The notes below the pieces were generated by a model that worked only from the letters and a program-made list of their open reading frames with translations, searched no databases and had not been told where the DNA came from. A program made the translations under genes and the position numbers. A DNA stretch of 64,000 nucleotides. It comes from Maribellus sediminis. GTDB taxonomy: Bacteria > Bacteroidota > Bacteroidia > Bacteroidales > Prolixibacteraceae. The stretch covers positions 1 through 64,000 of the forward strand of contig NZ_WXUB01000008.1 of the NCBI RefSeq assembly GCF_011799805.1, written 5' to 3'. Each line of letters opens with the position of its first letter. The stretch's first letter is position 1. This document shows positions 35,936-44,990 of the stretch, piece after piece.

Positions 35936-36182
35936 CAACAGCATTTTTTATAATTCTCTTTTTAAATATTAGCAATAATAAAAGTATCACGAAGGATAAA
36001 ACCGTCAATCCCATAAATACTTCTAATTGTATTGATAAATCCTTTCCACTTAAACCCGAAATGCTACTATTCCCATCAGTCTCATATTTGAAACTAACCA
36101 ATGTGTCAAGAATCCAATAAAAGAAATATGGAATACCTAAAAATGAAACCAGTAAAAGGAAGTAGTAGAGATATTTATTCAT
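35928..36182 (-). CDS. Small two-helix membrane protein, unknown
   Basis: The 84-residue protein (ATG 36182) has two membrane segments: YLYYFLLLVSFLGIPYFFYW and FMGLTVLSFVILLLLLIF, and a basic tail. Its end overlaps the AlkD-like start by 8 bp, consistent with translational coupling. The start follows an attC-like repeat and the sequence CGTTGCGAAC, so it may be the first visible member of a cassette array. No homologue is recognised. Confidence 0.5.
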   Translation of the reverse strand: MNKYLYYFLLLVSFLGIPYFFYWILDTLVSFKYETDGNSSISGLSGKDLSIQLEVFMGLTVLSFVILLLLLIFKKRIIKNAVDE

Positions 36183-36302
36183 TATTGAAAGTTTTAATAT
36201 TGTTCGCAACGGTTAATAAATGTTGTCGGGGCGGATTTTCGTTTCGCAGTTGCGAACCACTATACCAGCGCAGCAATATGTACTGTGTTAGCACCAGTTA
36301 AT
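36183..36302 (-). repeat. attC-like recombination site 1
   Basis: On the minus strand the site begins at the end of the upstream gene with AACTGGTGCTAACACAGTAC, carries the central palindrome TTCGCAACTGCGAA, and ends TTAACCGTTGCGAAC just before the next start codon. The outer boxes TGCTAAC and GTTGCGA resemble, but do not strictly match, the integron boxes RYYYAAC and GTTRRRY. A second copy of the first 54 bp lies at 37355-37410. Confidence 0.45.
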
Positions 36303-37134
36303 TTATTATTTCTGTTTGTATCTTTCCATTTTCGTAAAAGTATTTTATTAAAACTTGCCCCTTTACATTTTCCCCGCAGAAGACTGTTGGAGTCCAGTTA
36401 TTAATCATTTTTGTAATCCTCACAGCTTCTTTCTGAAAGTCTGTCAAACATTCCACTTCAGGATTTAAATACTGGATTTTTTCATAAATTAAACTGGTAG
36501 TTTCATGTTCAAAATCTTTAGGGTAATAAAATAGATTTGCTTTAGTTAATAAACCATTTAGGTCAATATTACATAGTACAAATGCCCAGGTGCCATTAAT
36601 TAAAATAGTATCAACTGTTGTTGTGTTAAAATTTTCTTGGATAATAGAATTTATATGATTCGGTTTTGGAGCTATATCATATTCATTCCAATTCCAATAG
36701 AAATCTGTCACTTTAACATTTATACTGTCCAGCCATTCAAAGTCCTTAGGGTGATACCTTACGATGTTACTTATTTGATTTGAACGAGATTCTTGCCCTC
36801 CTGTACAATATTTCTCATTTTCCTTTTTCGAATAAATCAACCATTTTTCATTCGGTTTCATATAAACATCACAATCTGACATTATTCGTCCATGCTCATG
36901 ATAGCTGTGAACTGTTAATTGCAGAGTGTCTTTTGTTTTTCCTTTATAAACTTTGTCAATTAAAATTTGAACGTCATAAGATGCTGAATCACTCTTAAAC
37001 ACCTTAATTATGTTGCCTGTAAAAATTAAATCACTCTTGAAATACCACCACAAAAATGACATTTCTTCATAATCACATGCAAATGTTTGTGCGAAAGTGA
37101 AAATCAAAACTAAAAACGTTACTATCTTTTTCAT
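36298..37134 (-). CDS. Secreted protein of unknown function, cassette-borne
   Basis: The 278-residue protein has a signal peptide (about 1-19, ending FAC). Residues 30-110 (DLIFTGNIIKVFKSD, VYKGKTKDTLQLTV, plus Cys) recall the TIMP/NTR-like domains of other secreted bacterial proteins. The second half has NPEVECLTDFQKEAVRITK and ends VLIKYFYENGKIQTE, a strand-rich TonB-like tail. Function unknown. Flanking attC-like repeats, an AT-rich composition and no obvious promoter suggest it arrived as a gene cassette. Confidence 0.6.
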   Translation of the reverse strand: MKKIVTFLVLIFTFAQTFACDYEEMSFLWWYFKSDLIFTGNIIKVFKSDSASYDVQILIDKVYKGKTKDTLQLTVHSYHEHGRIMSDCDVYMKPNEKWLIYSKKENEKYCTGGQESRSNQISNIVRYHPKDFEWLDSINVKVTDFYWNWNEYDIAPKPNHINSIIQENFNTTTVDTILINGTWAFVLCNIDLNGLLTKANLFYYPKDFEHETTSLIYEKIQYLNPEVECLTDFQKEAVRITKMINNWTPTVFCGENVKGQVLIKYFYENGKIQTEIIN

Positions 37135-37154
37135 AATTGGTTGCTAACCAAGCT

Positions 37155-37177
37155 GGCGCGGATTTGCAATCCGTGCC
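37155..37177. repeat. REP-like palindrome, left copy
   Basis: GCGCGGATTTGCAATCCGTGC is an imperfect palindrome and matches, inverted, the copy at 37284-37306 at 20 of 23 positions. Such elements are typical of RAYT-mobilised REP sequences. No RAYT gene lies in the window. Confidence 0.6.
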
Positions 37178-37283
37178 ATTGCCAAAGGCTCTACTATTTA
37201 ATAATACTATCCATTAACTCTTTGCTGGTTATTAGCCATATTTAAATCACAGTAAATTACACTTTCCTGGTCTGTTTGATCAG

Positions 37284-37306
37284 AGCACGGATTACAAATC
37301 CGCGCT
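37284..37306. repeat. REP-like palindrome, right copy
   Basis: This is the inverted partner of the copy at 37155-37177, about 106 bp away. Both together could form one large stem-loop. Confidence 0.6.
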
Positions 37307-37398
37307 AGCGGCGAAACGAGAATTGACCGAAGGGAAATCGACCCAAGTCAATCCGCAGTTGGCGTACCACCAAACCCCGCCCTGCAATAGGTACTGTG

Positions 37399-37893
37399 TC
37401 AGCACCAGTTTTTTAATAAATTTAGTTTTTCACTATCTTTTTTGTCAAGCAGATTGATTTGAACTGTGTACTTAACTTTTCCTACAAGCACTCCCTGGTA
37501 TTTTATTACGATTGAGTTCCAACTCGTAGTTTTCAGGCTATCTGGAATTACAACGTTATTCAAACTTAATTCATTCATTATATTTTCATCTTTGGCAAAA
37601 GCAGCAAGTACGTTAGGAGCATTCATTCCATCAAAGTTTCCCTTTTTTCTGGGAGTAATTAATATGAAATTATCAGTCATATACATTTGTGCTTTTATCG
37701 GTATTCCTCCAACCATACTTGCTTTTCCTACATATGACCTTAAGAACCTAATGCTTATTCCTTCTAATTCATAATTTTTAAACTTAATTAGATTGTCTCC
37801 TTTTGATTTCTCTTGAGTGGAAGAATAGTAAATAACAATTGATATAATAATCAAAATAAATCCAAGCGGTATTATTAGAGAAATGATACTCAT
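37399..37893 (-). CDS. Membrane-anchored protein of unknown function, cassette-borne
   Basis: The 164-residue protein has one N-terminal membrane segment (IISLIIPLGFILIIISIVIYY, trimmed here to its core). The rest is soluble and strand-rich (FILITPRKKGNF, SIVIKYQGVLVG, VQINLLDKKDS). Its last codons, TGG TGC TGA, are supplied by the attC-like repeat, so cassette insertion defines the C-terminus. The start follows TTAGCACCAATTTAAA, an R-box-like sequence. No family is recognised. Confidence 0.55.
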   Translation of the reverse strand: MSIISLIIPLGFILIIISIVIYYSSTQEKSKGDNLIKFKNYELEGISIRFLRSYVGKASMVGGIPIKAQMYMTDNFILITPRKKGNFDGMNAPNVLAAFAKDENIMNELSLNNVVIPDSLKTTSWNSIVIKYQGVLVGKVKYTVQINLLDKKDSEKLNLLKNWC

Positions 37894-38205
37894 TTTAAAT
37901 TGGTGCTAAAATATGTGTATATCACACCGTGACATACATCTTATTAGAGGTTCTTGTTTTAAACTGCAGTATATCTGCTTTTTAGAAGAACGAATTTGGG
38001 CTAATTGGCTATTGATATTTACAAGAGTAAGGTTCAAAGTATCTGGTATCCTGGTTAATAGTTTCGGTAGCTACCGGAATAAAAATAAACATAATTTTTG
38101 AAAGAAGGTCATGGGTAAAGCTCTAAAGGCTCACCGAAGGCTTAGTAAGGCGTGGAGCTTTGTATAAACGTTCTCCAATCAAAAGGTGAGGGCATGGAGC
38201 TTTGG
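37894..38205. other. Intergenic region at the cassette-array edge
   Basis: It contains AT-rich leader sequence with a TTAGCACCAATT-type box at its left end, and at 38110-38190 a set of short repeats around GGAGCTTT (38153-38160, 38195-38202) and an inverted AAAGCTC (38114-38120). A 62-codon plus-strand frame (37913-38101) is probably chance. No clear gene. Confidence 0.4.
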
Positions 38206-40986
38206 TTACAGCCCATAACAAACCAGTTCTTCGCGGTTGTTGCCAACCACCACACAAAACTCGCCGGGTTTTAATTCCCCAATGCTAAAGGGGCTGCTGC
38301 CGCGTAATGGAAAACCACCTGCTTGTTTACCATCGGGTCCGAAAAGGTAAATGCGGTTGCCTTCGGCATCGTTGATTCCTACCATTTTTTCGCGTGGCGA
38401 AAAGGTATAAATGGCCGGCTGATCCTGTACCGGGTTGTCCAGTTTTTCGCTGAAAAGGGTTTTCCCGTTTTCGTCGGATACTTCCAGCTTGTTGCCATCG
38501 GCAAAAACAAAGTCGGGCGTGTTATCGCCATTCAGGTCTTCCGCGGTAAAGAAATGATTTTTACCAAAACCACCTCCCGGTTTTTCGGTCACGTTTCCGT
38601 CGAAATAAATGTAAAATACCTTCCCGTTAACATCGCTCGCCACAATTTTTGGTGTTCCATCGAGGTTCAGAACGAGCGGACTCTGCGAGTTTTCGAATTG
38701 CGTGTTTACTTCCACACGCGTTGCTCCCTGCCGGTTCTGAATGTAAACCTGTGCTTCGTCTTTAAAAACTATGTAGTCTTTGTTGTTTACTCTGAAATGT
38801 TGCACCGGTGTGGTAACAGCGCTTTTGGTTCTTCCAAACAGCCAGCCGCTTATTATCTTTCCGTCTTTGTCGTATGCCGGCACACTGCGGTTTTCGCAAG
38901 CCACAAAATAGCGGTAATTGTGGTTGTTGTCGTAATCGAAAACGCTTACCCCGTTTGTGGCCGGCGAAGCAAATTCCACCGGAAAACTGCCCACATTGTT
39001 CCCGTTCCGGTCGATCAGGTATAACTTTTCGCGGGTGTTGAACAGGTATTGGAGGTTCCCGTTCCGGAAAAGATCAACCTGGTGAATTTCGCTGAGTATT
39101 CTGCCACTTATCGGGATGGTCCAGATGATTTTTCCTTCGGCCGAAACCAGGTGCAGGCGGTTTTCTTCGTCCTGAACGATCACCTCTTTCTCGTTTTTAT
39201 TGGTATGGTTCACCACTATTTGCGGCTTCGTTGCCACATCGGCTCCCAGATCGCACGACCACAATTCATCACCATCATTTTTTATTCTTTCGGGCATGCC
39301 CAGGTTAATCGAATTGAAAAAGACACCGTTCTCGCAAAGCAACTGCCAGCTTAAGGCTTCAAACTGATTCAGTATTTCGCTCTTTGCGGCAACGCTTTTA
39401 CTGAATTCGCTGTTGAACAGTGTTTCAGAAAGCGGTAAAATGCGATTGATGTTGGCATATACATTTACGTTCGATTTACTTTCTGTTTCGCGTTTAAAAG
39501 CAGCGTAAGTGCGGTCTTCACGGAGTGTATAGTTCAACTCCATATCCGAAAGGTATTCCTGCATTGTTTTTTCTGAGCTGGCAAATACCAGGAAATCGTC
39601 GTAGAAGGCGGCATACCGGGCTTTTGCAAAACGAAAGGTTTCACCCAGCCAAATCCCCGGTAACGAAGGGTAGGGGAAGCGGTAAACACGGTAAGTTTTT
39701 CCGTTTTCAACCGGTACTTTTGAATACAGTGAATCGAAGGCTGTTTTTTTACTCCTGGCATAACGTTGCAGCATTTCCTCAAACGCTTCCTGGCTGTCTT
39801 TTCGCGAATGCACATTCATTACAAAAAGGGTACTCAGTTCTTTCGACGGAGAGATATCGGTAATGGCAGCCACTGCCTGGTTTTTTGCCATGTTGCGGAA
39901 GGTGGTGCGACTTTCGCTGCCCAATCCTTTTTCTATTTTTTTGAGGAGTTCTTCGCGTTCGTAGAAGGTATTCGAGTGCCGGAAATAATCGATCAGGTTC
40001 TGAAAAAACTGATCGCGGTCGGAAAAGCTGAATCCGAAAAAGAAGGCGGTGTTTCGCGGCAGCGCTTTATCGGCCTGAAAAGTCTCGGGCTGCTGGCCGT
40101 TGAAAATGGTAACAAAGTGATTCAGCGAGTCGTCGGCAGCAGTAATGCCGTTCAACGAAATGCGGTTGTCGTGAAATGTCATATCGAGTTCGCTCCAGCC
40201 GGCATAGTTTTTCAATCCGGCCGCTTTACGTCGCAGGTTATGTCGTTCGGTTTCTCCAAATTCGTTCACTTCCGTGTTCGTGGTTCCGTTCAGGAACTGG
40301 CTCCAGAGTTCTGGCAATCGCTGATGATTGATGTACCACGCCACATCAGATTGCGAGGTTACCGATTTGTTTACCCGCATGAAGTTCCGCATGTCGGTCA
40401 GGTTCTCCGAATTCAACTGACGGATGCTTTTGTCGATCAGGATCGATTCGGGGCTGATGATGACCAAGCCTCCCGCGGCACAGAAATGCACACTTTTCCC
40501 TTCGGTGTTGGTCAGGCTGAAAACCTTGTGCCCGCTGTATTTTCGTTCATGCGGAGATGTTCCGGTGGTGTGGGTGAGTTGCATCAGCAGGTTTTGCAGT
40601 CCGGCGAGTTCTTCCCCGCTTTTTATTTTGCTGATGATAACCGGCCGAAGTTTATCTTCGCCTACCAGGTCGAAAGCCAGAATTACCGGACGTTTAAACC
40701 ATTGGTTTTGTATGTCCTTACTCGAATTGATATCAGTGATGGTTTCTTCCAGCTTTTGCATGGCCCAACCCAAATCGCCAACGCCCGAGAGCTGCATCAG
40801 TACCGGATTTTCGGTGGGAATGGCTTTTAACGAACTTGCTTCAACAAATACCGGCGCGGTTACCGGAACCGCCTTGTACAAAGAAGTTTCCCGTGAAAAT
40901 ACTTGCTTGTCTTTTGTGAAATATAAGAAGGCTGCCACCGCGGCAACCAGTGCTGCAATGATTATAATGATGAGGCTCCGCTTCAT
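38206..40986 (-). CDS. Membrane-anchored protein with DUF3352-like domain and C-terminal beta-propeller
   Basis: The 926-residue protein has one N-terminal membrane segment (about 4-23). Residues 25-570 resemble DUF3352-type proteins (PVFVEASSLKAIPTENPV, AAGGLVIISPESILIDK). Residues 600-926 form short PQQ/FG-GAP-like blades: EVIVQDEENRLHLVSAEGK, LYLIDRNGNN, AYDKDGKIISG, EDLNGDNTPDFVFADG and IYLFGPDGKQAGGFP. The combination suggests an extracytoplasmic scaffold or sensor tethered to the inner membrane; a catalytic role is not seen. It has a -7-like element upstream and stands alone. Confidence 0.65.
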   Translation of the reverse strand: MKRSLIIIIIAALVAAVAAFLYFTKDKQVFSRETSLYKAVPVTAPVFVEASSLKAIPTENPVLMQLSGVGDLGWAMQKLEETITDINSSKDIQNQWFKRPVILAFDLVGEDKLRPVIISKIKSGEELAGLQNLLMQLTHTTGTSPHERKYSGHKVFSLTNTEGKSVHFCAAGGLVIISPESILIDKSIRQLNSENLTDMRNFMRVNKSVTSQSDVAWYINHQRLPELWSQFLNGTTNTEVNEFGETERHNLRRKAAGLKNYAGWSELDMTFHDNRISLNGITAADDSLNHFVTIFNGQQPETFQADKALPRNTAFFFGFSFSDRDQFFQNLIDYFRHSNTFYEREELLKKIEKGLGSESRTTFRNMAKNQAVAAITDISPSKELSTLFVMNVHSRKDSQEAFEEMLQRYARSKKTAFDSLYSKVPVENGKTYRVYRFPYPSLPGIWLGETFRFAKARYAAFYDDFLVFASSEKTMQEYLSDMELNYTLREDRTYAAFKRETESKSNVNVYANINRILPLSETLFNSEFSKSVAAKSEILNQFEALSWQLLCENGVFFNSINLGMPERIKNDGDELWSCDLGADVATKPQIVVNHTNKNEKEVIVQDEENRLHLVSAEGKIIWTIPISGRILSEIHQVDLFRNGNLQYLFNTREKLYLIDRNGNNVGSFPVEFASPATNGVSVFDYDNNHNYRYFVACENRSVPAYDKDGKIISGWLFGRTKSAVTTPVQHFRVNNKDYIVFKDEAQVYIQNRQGATRVEVNTQFENSQSPLVLNLDGTPKIVASDVNGKVFYIYFDGNVTEKPGGGFGKNHFFTAEDLNGDNTPDFVFADGNKLEVSDENGKTLFSEKLDNPVQDQPAIYTFSPREKMVGINDAEGNRIYLFGPDGKQAGGFPLRGSSPFSIGELKPGEFCVVVGNNREELVCYGL

Positions 40987-41003
40987 AGTAAACTATTTGG
41001 TTT

Positions 41004-41011
41004 CAAAAGTA
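41004..41011 (-). promoter_or_regulatory. Probable -7 element of the propeller protein
   Basis: On the minus strand it reads TACTTTTG, a TAnnTTTG match 18 bp before the ATG. Confidence 0.35.
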
Positions 41012-41098
41012 CTAATAAGCAAACGTGCGACATCAGTATTTTCGTTTATAGTATGAAAAGAAGGTTGTTAATAAATGCCTGATTCTTGATCATTGATT

Positions 41099-41139
41099 CG
41101 GGATTAGGGATGCTTGATCCGGGATTCTGGATGCTTGAT
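41099..41139 (+). repeat. Tandem GGATGCTTGAT repeat
   Basis: CGGGATTAGGGATGCTTGAT (41099-41118) is followed at once by CGGGATTCTGGATGCTTGAT (41120-41139), 21 bp apart. Related GATTCTTGAT words lie just before. Confidence 0.7.
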
Positions 41140-41178
41140 ACTTGTAGCTTGCTGCTTTCAGCTTGCAGCCAGTAAAAC

Positions 41179-41217
41179 AAAACAATCATGATTTAAGAGA
41201 ATCACCAACAGAGATGA
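41179..41217 (+). repeat. Dispersed direct repeat, copy 1
   Basis: It begins AAAACAATCATGATT and continues GAATCACCAACA. A second copy lies at 41764-41804 with a few mismatches. Confidence 0.75.
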
Positions 41218-41419
41218 AGGTGATTTTTATTAAGGCTTATTTACCCTCTCTCTTATCCCCGTTCGACAGGTTCATCCGGGCGAATCTCCCTTTTGGAATC
41301 TACTCATTATACACAAATACAAGGAATGAACGATTTTGATCACCTCCAGAGATTCGGCGCATTGTAGTGTGCCTATTCAATGCTTTGCCACAATTGCGCC
41401 GATTTTGTATGGACATTAA

Positions 41420-41465
41420 CCCCGGGCGATATTCTCCCGACGTCTCGGGATCATTCTGCCCGGGG
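41420..41465. repeat. Nested palindrome
   Basis: The outer stem CCCCGGGC/GCCCGGGG (41420-41427, 41458-41465) encloses the inner stem TCCCGA/TCGGGA (41435-41440, 41445-41450). It could form a cruciform or a very stable RNA hairpin. Confidence 0.75.
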
Positions 41466-41549
41466 CTGAATGATTAAGGACTTTCAGCCCTGTAATTGGC
41501 AAAACTTGCTTCTGAGATTTTAAATAAACAGCACTGAAAGTGCGTTATA

Positions 41550-41600
41550 TTTTAGCCCAGGCCAAAGTAATTCAAAGAATTACGGCGGCCTGGGTTAAAA
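41550..41600. repeat. Long near-perfect palindrome of 51 bp
   Basis: TTTTAGCCCAGGCC pairs with GGCCTGGGTTAAAA, and an inner GTAATTC/GAATTAC stem closes on AAA. Only three unpaired bases on each side interrupt it. A transcript would fold strongly. Confidence 0.8.
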
Positions 41601-41763
41601 CAGCATGATGTACCTCGTCCGGCGAAGAAGGCTGATAGAAGCTGAACGATTGTTCCGGACGAAAATGGAGCAGAACCTCGTAAAGATGTGTATAAAGGGT
41701 AGCTGCAAGCAGGGAAGGATAAGAGGATGAGTGTAAATGAAATAAGAATGGATAGACTTTCAG

Positions 41764-41804
41764 AAAACAATCATGATTCCAGGGAATCACCAACAGGAAT
41801 GAAA
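41764..41804 (+). repeat. Dispersed direct repeat, copy 2
   Basis: This is the second copy of the 41179-41217 repeat, starting AAAACAATCATGATTCC. Confidence 0.75.
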
Positions 41805-41836
41805 ACCATACAATTTTATGCAGACTCTCCCTCATT

Positions 41837-41881
41837 CCCTCTCTGCTCGCAGAGAGGGACGATTGTGTCGTAGGCACAATC
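41837..41881. repeat. Two adjacent palindromes
   Basis: CCCTCTCTGC/GCAGAGAGGG (41837-41858) is followed by GATTGTG/CACAATC (41861-41881). Confidence 0.65.
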
Positions 41882-41945
41882 AGGGTGAGTTAATAATAAA
41901 TGATTCTATCCCTGATAACCAATTATTGCACTACGAGACTTTCAG

Positions 41946-41973
41946 AAAAAAAAAGGCCGGCATTTGCCGACCT
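41946..41973 (-). terminator. Terminator of the rimP-nusA-infB operon
   Basis: On the minus strand a stem AGGTCGGCA/TGCCGGCCT is followed by a run of nine T, 27 bp after the infB stop. Confidence 0.85.
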
Positions 41974-42000
41974 CTTTCCTATCCTGTTCTGGTTCTTTTT

Positions 42001-44928
42001 TTACAATGATTTTGCAACTTCAATTTCGTGGAAGGCCTCAATCTGGTCGCCCACTTTAATGTCGTTGAAGTTCTCGATATTCAAACCACACTCGTAACCG
42101 TTTTTCACTTCTTTTACGTCGTCTTTAAAACGTTTCAGCGAACCAAGTGTTCCGGTGTAGATTACGATACCGTCGCGGATAACGCGTATTCTCGAGTTAC
42201 GGTTGATCTTTCCGTCGCGAACAATACATCCGGCAATGGTACCCACTTTTGTAATTTTGAAGGTTTCGAGTACTTCAGTGGTTCCAAGAATTTCTTCCTT
42301 GATATCCGGTGAAAGCATACCTTCCATTGCAGCCTTAATTTCGTTAATGGCATCGTAAATGATCGAGTACAGTCGGATGTCGATCTCTTCTTTTTCGGCC
42401 AGTTTACGTGCATTTAACGACGGGCGTACCTGGAATCCGATAACGATAGCCTCGGATGCGGCAGCCAGCAGAATGTCTGATTCAGAAATCTGACCTACTG
42501 CCTTGTGTTTTACGTTCACCTGAATTTCTTCGGTTGAAAGTTTGATCAGCGAGTCGGATAAAGCTTCGATAGAACCGTCAACGTCACCTTTAATGATCAG
42601 GTTCAGTTCCTGGAAGTTTCCGATAGCGATCCTTCTACCGATCTCATCGAGTGTAATATGTTTTTGTGTACGCAATCCTTGTTCGCGTGCAAGCTGTTCA
42701 CGTTTATTGGTAATGTTGCGCGCTTCGCGTTCGCTATCCATTACGTTGAATTTGTCACCAGCCTGCGGTGCACCGTTCAATCCGAGTATGATGGCCGGTT
42801 GTGCAGGCCCTACTTCTTTAACGCGTTGGTTACGCTCGTTGAACATGGCTTTTACGTGACCAAAATACTGGCCTGCAATAATTACATCGCCAACTTTTAA
42901 GGTGCCGCTTTCGATCAGCACTGTTGATACATAACCACGGCCTTTGTCAAGTTCCGATTCAATGACTGTTCCCAGCGCTTTTTTATTCGGATTAGCTTTC
43001 AATTCAAGCATCTCGGCTTCGAGCAGCACTTTTTCCATCAGTTCTTCGATACCTACACCGTTTTTCGCCGAAATATCCTGCGACTGGTATTTACCACCCC
43101 ATTCTTCAACCAGGTAGTTCATGTTGGCCAGCTCTTCCTTAATCCTTTCAGGATTGGCTCCCGGCTTGTCGATTTTATTGATGGCGAAAATAATCGGTAC
43201 TCCGGCAGCAGCGGCGTGGTTGATCGCCTCAACGGTCTGTGGCATCACATTATCGTCGGCCGCCACAATAATAATGGCGATGTCGGTTACCTGGGCACCA
43301 CGGGCACGCATTGCGGTAAACGCTTCGTGACCCGGAGTATCAAGGAAAGTAATGTCTTTTCCGTTGTCGAGATCGACGTGATATGCACCAATGTGCTGAG
43401 TAATACCACCGGCCTCACCGGCAATTACGTTGGTATCTCGAATATAGTCGAGCAGTGAAGTTTTACCGTGGTCAACGTGTCCCATTACGGTTACAATGGG
43501 TGAACGTGGTAACAAATCTTCCTCACGGTCTTCTTCTTCTTCGATGGCTTCAGCAATATCAACACTTACAAATTCAACTTTAAAGCCAAATTCTTCGGCA
43601 ACTACCGAAAGTGTTTCAGCATCGAGACGCTGGTTGATCGAAACAAAAAGTCCGAGCGACATACATGAAGCAATAATCTCGTTAACGCCAACATCCATCA
43701 TGGTTGCCAGTTCTGCTACAGTAACAAACTCGGTAACCTTCAGGATTTTTTGGTCGAGCATTTGTTGTTCCATATCGGCCTGCATTCTTTCGCTGGCCAA
43801 TGCTCTTTTCTCGCGACGGTGTTTCGACCCTTTCGATTTTCCTTTAGTGGTTAATCGTGCGAGTGTATCTTTAATTTGCTTTTGTACGTCTTCTTCGTTA
43901 ACCTCTTTTTTTAGTGGTCGTTTCTTTTTGCCTCCGGGAACCTGTTTGTTAACCTGGAATTTTCCTTTTGGCCTGTCGCCTTGTTGCTGGTTGTCCACAT
44001 TAACACGTCCGGTATCTTTTGGAATTCGTTTACGACGTTTTTTATTTCGGTTGCGATCCGAATCTGACTCTTTTTTCTCAGGAAGATCGATCTTGCCAAG
44101 TACAGTAGGTCCGTTGAGTTTTTCAGATTTTGCACGAATCACGTGGTCATCGTCCGATTTTTTCACTTCGTTCCGTACAGCTTGTTTCTGAGCTTCGGCT
44201 TGTTTCTGGCGTGCCTTGCGCTCTTTTTCTTTTTCTTCCTTAGTCTTTTTGTCGGGGCGTGTTTTCTGGTTGATGTTGCTCAGGTCGATCTTGCCAACCA
44301 CTTTAACCTCATCCACTTTTGGAACGTCGGTTTCTATCATTTCTTCTTTTTGAACTTCTTTTTCTTTGGGCTGAGCAACAGTTTCTTCTTTTTTTACCTC
44401 TGCTTTTTCTTCTGCTTTAACTTCAGTTTTAACTTCTGTTTTTTCCACAGTTTTTTCAGGAGCTTTTTCAGCAGCTTTAACCGGTTCCTCTTTGGGTTGT
44501 TCTTTTTCAACTTCCTTTTCCGGTTCTTTCTTTTTAGGCTTGCCCACTCCTTCCAGATCTATTTTACCCAATACTTTGGGTTGATGGCTGGTAACAGGTT
44601 TTCTCACTTCAACTTCAGGCTCTTTCTTCGCAACCGGAGCTTCCTCTTCCTTCTTTTCCTCAACAGCCGGTTCCTCTTCACCTTCCATGGTAAGCACCTC
44701 TTTCTTTGGTCGTTGACTTTTCAGACTGATTTTTTCAGACTCTTTCTTGAGCGATACATCAATTTTGTATTCTTGCTCAAGCAGTTGAACGGCCTCAGGT
44801 GTAACTTTTGTGTTGGGATTCGAATCGATATCAAATCCTTTTTTATGCAAGAACTCAACAATAGTGTGAATTCCCACATTAAATTCTCTTGCAAGTTTAC
44901 TTAGCCTAATTGTGTTACCTGCTACCAT
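42001..44928 (-). CDS. infB: Translation initiation factor IF-2
   Basis: The 975-residue protein has the IF2 N-terminal helix domain (about 1-50: [20 protein letters not shown]), a very long charged Lys/Glu/Pro-rich linker (about 70-370) with repeated VLGKIDL and VGKIDL motifs, a second IF2_N domain (about 395-445), and the GTPase core. GHVDHGKTS (Lys489), DTPGHEAF and NKIDKPG mark the G domain, followed by the C-terminal fMet-tRNA-binding domains. It delivers initiator tRNA to the 30S subunit. The long linker is usual in Bacteroidota. It is the last gene of the operon after nusA, 62 bp away. Confidence 0.97.
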   Translation of the reverse strand: MVAGNTIRLSKLAREFNVGIHTIVEFLHKKGFDIDSNPNTKVTPEAVQLLEQEYKIDVSLKKESEKISLKSQRPKKEVLTMEGEEEPAVEEKKEEEAPVAKKEPEVEVRKPVTSHQPKVLGKIDLEGVGKPKKKEPEKEVEKEQPKEEPVKAAEKAPEKTVEKTEVKTEVKAEEKAEVKKEETVAQPKEKEVQKEEMIETDVPKVDEVKVVGKIDLSNINQKTRPDKKTKEEKEKERKARQKQAEAQKQAVRNEVKKSDDDHVIRAKSEKLNGPTVLGKIDLPEKKESDSDRNRNKKRRKRIPKDTGRVNVDNQQQGDRPKGKFQVNKQVPGGKKKRPLKKEVNEEDVQKQIKDTLARLTTKGKSKGSKHRREKRALASERMQADMEQQMLDQKILKVTEFVTVAELATMMDVGVNEIIASCMSLGLFVSINQRLDAETLSVVAEEFGFKVEFVSVDIAEAIEEEEDREEDLLPRSPIVTVMGHVDHGKTSLLDYIRDTNVIAGEAGGITQHIGAYHVDLDNGKDITFLDTPGHEAFTAMRARGAQVTDIAIIIVAADDNVMPQTVEAINHAAAAGVPIIFAINKIDKPGANPERIKEELANMNYLVEEWGGKYQSQDISAKNGVGIEELMEKVLLEAEMLELKANPNKKALGTVIESELDKGRGYVSTVLIESGTLKVGDVIIAGQYFGHVKAMFNERNQRVKEVGPAQPAIILGLNGAPQAGDKFNVMDSEREARNITNKREQLAREQGLRTQKHITLDEIGRRIAIGNFQELNLIIKGDVDGSIEALSDSLIKLSTEEIQVNVKHKAVGQISESDILLAAASEAIVIGFQVRPSLNARKLAEKEEIDIRLYSIIYDAINEIKAAMEGMLSPDIKEEILGTTEVLETFKITKVGTIAGCIVRDGKINRNSRIRVIRDGIVIYTGTLGSLKRFKDDVKEVKNGYECGLNIENFNDIKVGDQIEAFHEIEVAKSL

Positions 44929-44990
44929 AAATTATTCTTTTCTATTCTATTTTTTAAATGTTAGCCCCCAAATTTAAAGGAACTTCATTT

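Larger units (their letters stand above)
37135..37412 (-). repeat. attC-like recombination site 2 with REP-like insert
   Basis: It starts with AACTGGTGCTGACACAGTAC at the upstream gene's end and finishes GGTTAGCAACCAATT right at the next ATG. The box GTTAGCA is the exact complement of the TGCTAAC box seen in site 1. It is longer than site 1 because it contains two REP-like palindromes at 37155-37177 and 37284-37306. Confidence 0.45.
41012..41945. repeat. Repeat-rich non-coding island (about 0.93 kb)
   Basis: No credible gene is present on either strand. It contains a 20-bp tandem repeat (41099-41139), two dispersed copies of a 40-bp direct repeat (41179-41217 and 41764-41804), four long palindromes (41420-41465, 41463-41490, 41550-41600, 41837-41858) and a small one at 41861-41881. 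This density is much greater than in any other gap of the window. It resembles REP/BIME clusters. No transposase is nearby. Confidence 0.7.

Noticed and set aside
37913-38101. 62-codon plus-strand frame at the array edge
   Set aside because: It has no signal, no promoter and no recognisable family; it is the opposite strand to all cassette genes.
39766-40830. 354-codon plus-strand frame inside the propeller gene
   Set aside because: It is an antisense shadow of the 926-residue gene, with no signal peptide, motif or promoter of its own.
44143-44904. 253-codon Phe-rich plus-strand frame inside infB
   Set aside because: It is the mirror of the Lys/Glu-rich linker of IF-2 (AAA/GAA codons read as TTT/TTC).
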